From: Pomphorhynchus laevis
Taxonomy: Eukaryota > Acanthocephala > Palaeacanthocephala > Echinorhynchida > Pomphorhynchidae
Direction of reading: 5' to 3'
Length of the DNA: 64,000 nucleotides
NCBI GenBank assembly: GCA_012934845.2
Contig: WNNJ02003812.1
Coordinates: forward strand, 62,001 to 126,000
The notes below the pieces were generated by a model, which saw only the letters and a program-made list of their open reading frames with translations, searched no databases and had not been told where the DNA came from. Shown in pieces: positions 44,518 through 55,700 of the stretch. The first letter of the stretch is position 1, and each line of letters begins with the position of its first letter. The position numbers and the translations under genes were made by a program.

Positions 44518-46230
44518 AAACTTCATTCTATTTAAAAATATTTACTAGTTGTTTGTTTCGATCTAATTGCTTAATACCCGAGTTATGTAAATGAATAGTC
44601 AGACTTCAAATTTGTAATAGTTTTGGTCAAAGTTCGCCTGCCTCTTAATTTTAATGAATAAGTGAATCTTTAAAGTAAGTGAACCTTTTATATTTAATAC
44701 TTTTATAGCTGTTGATATACATTTACATTTAATATGCATATTATTATATAAAATATGAATAAAATAATACAATTACTCAAATAAGTAATATTAATACGTG
44801 AGTTTTATATCAGCTATATCACTAAACGTGCAGAATACATTCAAACTGTACACTTTGTGATCACTCTTATTATTTCAAATAAAACTTTCCTTGTGATGAC
44901 AGAGTTTTTCGGTCGAAATATTGAAAATACATTTGATTTTCATTGCTTGGTGTGGCCTTCGTTTTAATAAACGATCTACTAAAAATACATTGATGCGTAA
45001 TAATAAACCGGATATTGATATTATAACTAATATTTTTATAATTAAATATTTTGTTAAATTTATTATTTTATGTAATGCAATCAATAAGTTTTGTTTCAAT
45101 ATTTTATTTTTGATGTTGGTTTATTATTTATTTTTATTTAGATTATATTGTGATCTTAAGTATTATTTGTTTCATTTTGTACTAGTGAATTTCCACTGTT
45201 TAATTTTTTTGTTTTAACAAAAAAAAGAGTACATCTAGTTGTTTGATCTACTGCGCTGTGGTAAACATGGTTTTGGAAAGGATTATGAACACTTTGATTT
45301 GCTGCGTAGTGAACTATGTTTCGATTTTATTGTACATTTTCATAATCTTGTCCTGAGGATGACAGCAAGTTGCTATCGAAAATTTGAATCTTAATAAAAA
45401 TAATAATTTCACTCTCCACTAATTAAATATAATTTAAAATAGTATTCAATTTTAAATGTATCTAAATTTCTACAATAAACAGTAGAAAATATTATAATAT
45501 AATATGTTCAGTAGAAAATAAAAAAGGTTAAAGTCGACAAAAATATTCAAATGATATAATATAATTGCCCTGTGGTTTGGCTAAACAGAACAAGGTTTGG
45601 CTAAACGTGTTGACCAACATAAATATTCTGTTAAACAAAAGAACATGATCCGGCACTTATATATGGATCCAACTGATTCTTGAAAGATTTTATTATTGTT
45701 GTTTAAGGAAAGGTGTTATATTATTTATATTTTTTAAGGAATGAAAAAATAATATAAATACCCAAATAAATAATATTAATACTTGAGTTTTATATCAGCT
45801 TTTTGAATCTATTCATATTCAGATTAAAAATAAATTATCCAAGTAATAATATAACTTGAAAAATTTTTAGGTCACATATTTTCAAACATAAATAATATTA
45901 GATTATTATACAATTCTTACGGTCAAAAGTCATAACATGACTTAAAAATTATTCAAGTTATATTGATCAACAAATGATTGTCTTTATAATATCATAATGG
46001 AGGCTTGGTCTTGGCTAATGCAAATACTATCTTAAAAGGCAGCGTTCACTAATTTCTGAAGAATAGGGTTACATTGTATCTTATGCACAGATCGCTTATG
46101 AGCATTGCATAAGCGCAGTGCTAATTTTTGATTTTCCGATTAAGAAGTAATAGCCCTTTGGGTAATCTTGATATCATTAATCGTCACTGATGATGCCGCG
46201 AAACTTCATTGTCGCGTTTCCTACACTTTG
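44518..46230. other. AT-rich intergenic stretch
   Basis: No gene seen. A string near 44755-44816 (CAAATAAGTAATATTAATACGTGAGTTTTATATCAGCT) recurs at about 45760-45800. 45352-45400 has CTGAGGATGACAGC...GCTATCGAAAA, a short imperfect stem that recalls part of a hammerhead core but is incomplete. Confidence 0.4.
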
Positions 46231-46366
46231 CTTGATAAAATGGACTTCGATTCACGACTTTCAATCACAATGTCATTTAAAAAACTCCATAATTTTGATG
46301 CTAGTGGTCGTCTAGAAGTGACATTGTGATTGAAAGTCGTGAATAATCGAAGTCCAGTCTATCAAG
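46231..46366. repeat. Foldback element, ~45-bp arms
   Basis: 46231-46275 (CTTGATAAAATGGACTTCGA...AATGTCA) is the reverse complement of 46319-46366 apart from a 3-base insertion and a few changes near the outer end. The centre is 43 bases. It is MITE-like, non-coding, and a partial relative sits at 5632-5712. Confidence 0.8.
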
Positions 46367-46785
46367 CCGCGCCATTATATTATATACCATTATATAGTAT
46401 ATAATATATATTAAAAATATAAAATATATTTTAAAATATATTTTATATATTTAATATATTAAATATATAAATATATTAAATGTATATTTATATATGAATA
46501 TATTTAATATACTTTAAATTATAAATATATTTTATTTATTTATAATTGCTTTAGCAGCTTACCAATGAAATCTAAATCCCAAAATAGCATCGTATAGAAT
46601 ACTTTACGCACATTATTCTTTTTGGTATTTGCTGTTTAAATGGAAATACAATTTTTATATTTGTACGATTACCACTAAATTTGCAAATTTGGTATTTCCA
46701 AATTTAAATTGTTAAAATCACAGATCATTTATTCAAATATGAAGATTTGCAGAAAATGTTTTTTACAAACTTATTGTTTTGCCAA
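46367..46785. other. AT-rich spacer downstream of QTRT1
   Basis: TATATTTAAA-type low-complexity DNA at 46375-46550, then the QTRT1 3' flank. No coding signal. Confidence 0.4.
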
Positions 46786-49700
46786 TCAGGATTTCTTAAA
46801 AGGATACTGAACCCACTCTGGGATTTTGGATCCAGCAAAGTACTTTGAAGAAAATTTCTCGACGAATTCAGGATATTGATCACATTCGATCGCTTCGCGT
46901 ATACGATTCATCAAGGAATACTAAAAGAAAATACATACAATTTATTACAATTTACTGGAAATTATTTAACCATTTCCTAACGTCTATTCTTTAATCTTCA
47001 TATTTTACAATCTGTTTATTCTTTATATATTCATTCTTTATTCTTTAAAAGTTTATATTAAAGGAATACAATTTAAACTTATAAATAACGTTATTATAAA
47101 TTAAATTTATAATAACGTAATATATATAACTTTTAAATAAAGTTATTTAATTTTATATTAATACGACGTAATGGTTGTAATTGGTCTCACTGCTACGGTG
47201 TGTAGAGCAATAAAGGCTGAAATATGATAACATAGCAGTTTCCCAGATGACCTCTAATTTTAATCATGTTTTGTATATTTTTTATTAATCAATTCACAAA
47301 ATTGAATTAAATTTTTTACTTTAAAAATATAATATAATATTGTTTATAAAATATAAACACTTATAATAATCTACACTTATAATTATATTTTTAAATTAAT
47401 TAAATTAATTATAATTATATATAATTTAATTCTTTAAAATTATACAGTTTGTTTTAATGAAGAGATTTATAAAAATGCGCAATTCTTAAATTTTTTCAAT
47501 TGCTATAATCTCTAAAATACCAAATTTATGCGATTTGTTAAAATTTCAGGTAATTGTTAAATCTGTATATGGAAATATGAACACTTTGATCCGCCGACTG
47601 CTTATTTCTTTATGCTTATTCCTATTCGGAGCCGTACGCCGTAATAATATTCTTCCACTGTACTCGATCCGCTTTTCTTAGGTCGTCTTCACCTTCGTTC
47701 TGCATATCCGCAGTGCTTTTCGTAACATGTTGGGTGGCTCTTTTCTGTACTTTTCGCTCGTACTTTGACTTCTTCACAGTGACCAAGCGAGATCTTTACG
47801 AGTCTCTTCCGGGGGACGCCCTAGCGGATTTTGCTTCTTGTTTTTTGGCTTATCGTGTTAAGGGTTTGGATCGGTATTTTTACAGTCGGATGCCCTTCTT
47901 GACATTGACCCTCCACTTTTTTCAGCAGGGCTTGGAACCGACCTTTGGAGGGCCGATTTCACCAACATTAATTATTATCAATATTAGTTCATTATATTTT
48001 TGTCGAATTAATTTATGTATCACTTAAGAATTTAAATTAAATGGAATTAAATGTAATACCATAAAATACATAATGCTTAGAGAAAGTGATATAATTTTAT
48101 AAAATTTTATATTAATTGATATAAAATTAATAATATTATTAATTTTATATTTCTAAATATCTAGGAACTATCAGGTATAGCTGAACTACAACAAAAAGTA
48201 TTTTGATATTTCGCTAGTAACTAAATAAAAATAATGTTATTAATACAACGTTATACAGTTAATTTTATCAAATAAATAAAAATGCGGTAAGCCAAACTTT
48301 GTAAACTAAATTTAAGTTTAATGCAGATATATACATGTCTTTGTACGGTCGAATGGCGACATAACTGCCTACAAATCAAAAGAGCATTCTGGCATCATTG
48401 CATAAACACAAATTCATATTAAAGTTTGAATGGGAATGATGCATACCAAATAAAATGCAATGGTTGATAACATAACTACATTGGCCAAACAAAACGTTAA
48501 GAGATCCGACAGTGCATTGATATGTCTTTTAATGAGCTGAATTGAATAATGGTTGGAGTACCGATCATATGATTGGTTCAGATGTGAGGAATTCTCAACA
48601 TAGAAACGCCTGGCGTATAACTTTGTAATCTCCTTATATAAATACAGGTGTGTATAAGAGATAAAAGGGCGCAAATCCAACAATGTTTTGAGAATTCCCT
48701 TTGACACCATCCACAAATGAACAATTTATTAACACATCGAATAATTCCGAAATATAATGATAACAAAAATAGTATTGTTTTTAAACAATTTGACTAACTC
48801 GGTAAGGGCTACAGCCTTAACCACAAGTCAATTACATATACTATTATCATTCATTAAAAATGCTGATTTAAGAATTTCCAATTTTAATTAACATTTAAAA
48901 TGAAAATAGATATTTAAAATACAGATCAGGATGGATATATTTTTAAAATATAACATTATATACATAATGTATATATTTAATATATTATGAAAGTCTATAT
49001 TTAATGTTAAATTAGCTTCGAACAATCGCAAACTATTCAATGATATGATACGAACATATATGTCAATATAAAAGTAAAAAAATTTTAAATTATACGATAT
49101 ATGTAATGTATATACAATGTATTTTATAAATTATTGTATGTATTCAATAATAATTTATAATTGAATATTTTTTATTAGTCAAATATTTCGTATCAAAATT
49201 AATGTATAATCAGTAAGCGAATATATTATATGATCGTGGTAAGAATCATGTTCGAATTCCAAAAGTAAAAGGTTATGAACTTAAAGAGTTTTCTGTAAAT
49301 CAAAGTCAAATAAATTTTATTTTTTTTTGTTTTCAATTTTGTTTTCAATTTATGATTTTTATTTTATCATAAGTGAATATTATTATTTGAATAGTACTAT
49401 GGAAAACTGATTACTTCTTAGCTACACACTTTTACACAGATTGACTGTTTCCGATGTTTTGTGTGAACAATATTGAATGACGATCAGAGGGTCAATCCGA
49501 TCTCTTTCTGATATATTTGTGTAAGCATAATTTTGATAGCTCGGAGACATTTAATGCATTTTTTATTTGCTAGATACAGGAAATTAAATATTTTAGCTAC
49601 ATTTACCTGGTAATAGAGATTGTGGATCGTAAGTAGCTGTGGCCCGTTTGATCCGTTTTTAAGTATATGGTGTAGCTGGGCTCGTGATAGACTTTCGCAT

Positions 49701-52700
49701 GTTGAACAATGACAGCTGTCGTCGATTTTGCTATGGTCGTTTGCAAACGTCAGTTTATTTAGGTTCAATGGATGCTCACTATCTATCAGAGCCGTTCCAA
49801 ATCGCTATCACAAGAAGACGTTGAGTTGTTTAACATTCGCTTTGTATTTAATAATCCATTAAAAACATTAGTTACTGAGAAATAATTGCTCAACTTAAAA
49901 AAGACAATGAAGTCAGAATGAAGTCAATGAAGTCAGAATCCGTAAACATAAAATGTCTGTAAATAATTTCAATTTTTAAAATATGTAAATAGAATATTTA
50001 TATATTCTTATGCTCTTACATTATACTCTAATATTTTTATACTCATAGAATATTAAGTGCTTATTGCTGACATTTTTTATTTTAAATTCTATTTTTGAAA
50101 TATTAAAATCGATATTGTCATCAATAATACTCAATAAAAGGATAGAGAATGTCAGTCAGTTCACGGGTCACGGATAAGGGATAACCTTCTAAGAGACAAA
50201 GACAAGATACTAAAGACAAACGATTGAATAAAATAAATTTAATTCAAATTTGATACTTGTAGATGGATTTACATAATGATGCGGTTCTCTAGATTTATTA
50301 ATTCAAAATTCATGTCCTTATATCTTGATAATGTTTTGCAAATCAGTAAAATTGAACGCAGATACAACGCTTGCAATAATTACGATAATAAATTATGATG
50401 TTTTCAATAAAACAATCCATTTGTTTTATAGAACAATCACTATTAAATAGAATTCAGAGCACTCGATACTCGCACTCTATATTTAGTGCGTATTCTTGAG
50501 TCATTATTTGCAAAAGGGTCACTAATCCTACATGAATTTAGGACGACGCCAATTTATCGCAAACAAGTTAACATAATGGAACGGGTTGTCTTATCGCGAA
50601 ATAGACCATATCATTCAATATCACTAGGTGTATTCGGTTGCGACATGTTGAACTGTTTGTGAATAAACTGTTCTCAAATACAGATTCGAGTATTTGAGAA
50701 CTACTGTTTAGCAAGCAAGACCTTGTCTTATTGTGAGAATAAGACTTTGTCTTATTAATACAAGCAAAGTGTGGAAACTTTATCGAGACTCCAAGTATAT
50801 CGTACTGTCAAATAATCATGAAACGCAGTTTTGTAATAACAAATTAAAGTTATTAATTTTAATAATTAATTCGTTTTTAATAATTATGAAGAGGTATTTT
50901 TAAATCCACTGCGCCTCTAGGCGTGGAACAGAGCAACAAAAACACAATACATAAAAAACAGAACAGTTTCCGATTTTCGCATATTATAGGCGTATGTTTT
51001 GCAGTGCATATTATACAAGTCGTTTCTTGATTTGAGAGACAGCTGAGATAAATAAGGTCAAACAAAGACGTGATAAATAGAGAAGCAGGAAGTCTTGCAA
51101 AAAAAAGACAAATGCAAGATACAGAATGTTCTCTTCTTGCCGTATTTGTCATGTGACCCGTGAACCTCTACACAAGCGAGCGCTTATCATAACAAGGAGA
51201 GCGCTATTACGACTAGTTAATAATATTATTTAATATGATAAAATAATATAAAAAAATAAATAAAATATATTTAGTTTAAATATAAATTAAATAAAATGTA
51301 GAATCATATGCGAAGAAGGTAGATATCGCGATGCTTCGTTGGTTTCAGAAACGTTTGTTTCTGTAGCATTGGCTTAATAACGAATTGAAAGTAATTAAAT
51401 GGAATTATTTGCAATTATTATTTAGGTAATGAGTAGTCAAAGATCATAATAATTAATTATGATAATTAATTAACATAAGATTTTTTATACAAAAAGTAAT
51501 GGGTAGGAGAAGCTTTTACCAAAATCCATGCTATGTGTAAGCCATCGCATGGATTTAAAGCCATAAAACTAAAACCATTTTAACCATTTAAAGCCATACA
51601 ACTACCAAATGCCTAAATTATTTATTATATCAATTTTAATGAAGGGTAATTAATTAGTTTCTAAATTTTGTGTTATGGGTAAAATCAATACAAGCAAAAT
51701 ATGTGAATATTAAATCGTGTAAAATGGATATACGAAACAAAGATAACAAAAATACAAAAAAGATCAAATCAAATCAGCTATCTAATTCTACGTATTTAAA
51801 TAATAATTAAATAATAAAATTAATAATTGTTTTTAGATTTTCAATAATTTAAATCAAGTTTAAAAAAATGAAATTTAAAATAAACGTCATTTTTATGAAT
51901 TGACTAATAAATAACAGACGTTGTATCAGAATAAGGATTAAAGATTATCAGAAGGAACTGCTATGCTATCAGGTTCGGACCCTAATTCTTCTACCCAACA
52001 TAGCAGCGGAGCCAAATACGTATTAAGGGCGTATTTCCTCTGGTGAAATTTGATTATCTAGTATCTTATTCTAATACAAAGTATATTATTTATTATCCAT
52101 CATAGAAATTTTTCTAAATTTTTTTAAGATTTTTTATAATTTAAATCAAGTTAAAATAAAAAATTGAAATTTAAAATAAACGTCATTTTTATGAATTGAC
52201 TAATAAATAACAGACGTTGTATCAGAATAAGAATTAGAGGTCATCAGGAGGAACTGCTATGCTATCAGGTTTTCGGCCCCTAACTCCTCTACCCAACATA
52301 GCAGCGGGGCCAAATACATGCTAATGATGTATTTCCTCTGATAAAACTATCTAGTATCTTATTCTAATACAAAGTATATTATTTATTATCCATCCATAAA
52401 AATTTGCCACTTAAGAGTTTAAATTTATTCTTTATATTATTGTGTTGATTTATATATTTTACTATTTTCTGCTTGATGTTATTTTTATAGTAACCTAGTT
52501 TAAAATATGTATCTATTAAATTATTTAAATGATTTTGAAGAAAGCCAATATCATTACATATTGTTGCAATTCTTAAAATTTCATTATTTAATGTATTATA
52601 TTTTATATTATATGGTATGCATGAATGCTCATGCAAAAATATGTTTCTTGTAAATTTAAATATGTCATCTTTACGATATAAATTAATAGTAGTTTTAGTT

Positions 52701-55700
52701 AATGTTAATTTAATGTTCATATCTAGATATACACCTTCTTTATCATTAATATTGGTTTTGTTAAGAATAAGGCTTTCTGGATAAATGTGTTCACTAATTG
52801 AATAAAAATTATTAGAATTAAATACACATATATCATCAATGTATCGAAACATATATTTCATATATTTATATTGTTTAGATTTAGTTTTTACACAGTTATG
52901 AACAAATTCATATTCTATAAAGCTTAAAAACAAGTCAGCTATAATTGGGCTACTATTACCACCCATTGGAACACCTTTTACTTGTCTAAATATAGATGTC
53001 CCTACTTTTAAATAATTTTGATTTATCAAAATATTTAAGGATTCTATTAATTCAATTTTATCCATATATTTATATTTACTTGATGGTTTAATTTTTGTTA
53101 GATAGGCGTTTTAATTATTATAACATATATATGTATATCTTTTTCCGAATATAAGATTAATTAATTTTACTAACGCTTCTTTAATATCTACTAAATCTAG
53201 ATTTGTATAAAGCGTACTAAAATCGTATGTATTTATATTTTGAAAATTTATTCCTTTTGTCTGTTCTAAAAATTCTTTTGTAGAATTAATACTGAAATAG
53301 TGTTTTATACCAGTATTAATTTCGATTACCTTGCAATATTTTTTAAAGTGTGCTTTAATTACTTTAAGTATTTTATTCATATAAACAGAAAGTGGTTTTA
53401 ATGTACATTTAAAACGCACTACATATGAACCTAGGTTTTATTGGATTTTTATGTAATTTTGGATTCCAATATAATATAGGTATAGTTTTATTATCTAATT
53501 CAACCTTTATACCCTTTTTATCCATTATAGAACAGTGACTTGTAATAATTGTTTCTAAACTCAACTCACTACGTTCATATGTTGGATTTACATTTAAATC
53601 ATTAGAATTAACCTCTTTCATTAGTATATCATAATAAAGCTTTTTGCATATGAAGACAAAGTTATTACTAGCTTTATCAATAGTTGTTATTATATAGTTA
53701 TCCTTTAATTTAGTAAGTTCTGTATACATATCTTTATTAATTTTATCTTTCCTTTTATAATTGTTTGTTATTTTCATTTTATTTTTAATTTTATCAAATA
53801 TATAATCTTTCCAAATGTTTATCTTAGATATATTCGAGCTTTCACTATTAATCAGCTTACTAAAGTAATCATTTAAGTTATTATATAACGAATTGTAAAT
53901 TTTATTTTTGTCGTTGTTATTATTTAATCTATATTTATACCCTTTTGATAGCAGCTTTCTTAATTCACAATTTTCAATTAATTCTAGATTATGGGTACAT
54001 ATATGTTCATTTATTTTATCAAAACTAAGACTTTTACAATTGCATTCTGTTTCCATTATTGTTTCTAATATTATCGTTACATATTGATTTTAATTCTTTA
54101 TTATCATTACAAATTTTTCGTCCTAAAATAAGGTATAAACTCCCTGGTAGGAGTTTATACCTTATTTATATCTGACCCTATTATTTCTTTACTTTTAGAA
54201 TTATTTAAAAGTCCGACTATATTTATGTTATCTATACATTTATTAATGAAGTTTATGGTTAATGTATATTTTCTATTGTTATTATTTACATTTATTGTAC
54301 GATTATAGTATTTTGTATTACAATAACTGTCTATTATACAACTTAGCCTATCATAGTCGTTAATTAATTTTTGATTTATTGAACATATGATATCTTTAGA
54401 AAAACTTCTTATATTTACATAAAGATCTTTTAGCTTATTATCACTTAAAAGTTGTTTTAATATTTCTAATTGTTCATTTATATACATATCTTTTTTAATA
54501 TTTTTAACTCTATTTTTCCTATTCCTTTTATCACCATGACTTCTTGGTTTGCGTTTAACCGGATTATTATAATATAGTTGTTTATTATGTATTATACTAC
54601 TTCTGCCAATTCCTTGTACCACGTCATTCAATCCTAATGGGTACATGGAATTAAGCGTTTTAATCCAAAAATCTTCTTTTTCTAATAGTTTTTGATTTAA
54701 TATTGAAATGTTTTCTTCGATAATATGTTCTAAAATAAATAATTTACAGTTTTTAATATCATGTCCTATTAATCTCATATGTTTATGAAATATAGTTTGA
54801 CTATTATGCTGTATATTATATATGTGTTGCCTAAACCTAGTTTTTAACATTTGATATGTTTTTCCTATATATTGCAATCCACATGTACATTGTATTAGAT
54901 ACACTACACCTGCGGTATTGCAGTTACAATTATTATTAATATTTAATGAAAAACATTTGTTTGTCGTATTACTTACGATACAATTATTATTATTTATAAC
55001 ATCACAAACTATACAATTTTTTCTGTTACATTTAAAAGATCTAAAATTGAAATCATTAGTACTTACGTATTTTTCCAATCTGGTTGAGTACATGTAACTT
55101 TTAAGTCATAATTTTTAACGTTGCTTTTTTGGTGTCGCCACCTAGTTTAGTTGACTCAGACTAAAATTACAACAGGCCATCCGTTGTAAGTTTAGTAAGA
55201 AAGATCATAAAATTAGGCAATTTAAATATATACAAAACATATCGAGTGGCATTCAGGATACGGAAAATAATAATGTCACTACAAAATTGAAGAAAATTTG
55301 AAAACATTAGGAAAGCTGACAAAGTAATTGTTTCACCTACAGCTGTTCTAGTAGGGTAAACGCAATCGAACATATCGCATCCCAAACCTACAAATACCAC
55401 CAGATCTATAGCATACCTGAAGATTAGCATTTAAATGTTAAAAAATAAAAAAACTCAAGTTACCCTATGCCCATTGCATATCGCGGTTTATTCCTTGGTA
55501 AAATATCGGTACTTATTGATATCATTTCGCAAGTGGCTAACTTGTCTTCACCTCCACTTAATCCACCAATCGCGTAGCCATGTGTGTTCCGTTTGCAAAC
55601 CTCTGTTAACAGTGAGATAAACATTTTTGAAATATACTGTGGCTTAGCAACGTTTAAACCCTTAGCCGAAATTGCTCTGAATTTAGCATCCAATCCTCCT

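Noticed and set aside
45353-45381. CTGAGGA ... GAAA as a hammerhead ribozyme
   Set aside because: The CUGANGA and GAAA boxes are about right, but stem II has a mismatch and an extra UC, and no stem I or stem III partners are found.
50877-51152. 91-codon minus-strand frame as a gene
   Set aside because: No similarity or domain, no codon signal, and it lies inside a QTRT1 intron.
52379-55093. Selenocysteine (SECIS) recoding in the PLE
   Set aside because: Some Naiad elements are known for it, but I see no SECIS core, and the one stop codon I read in the RT part is TAA.
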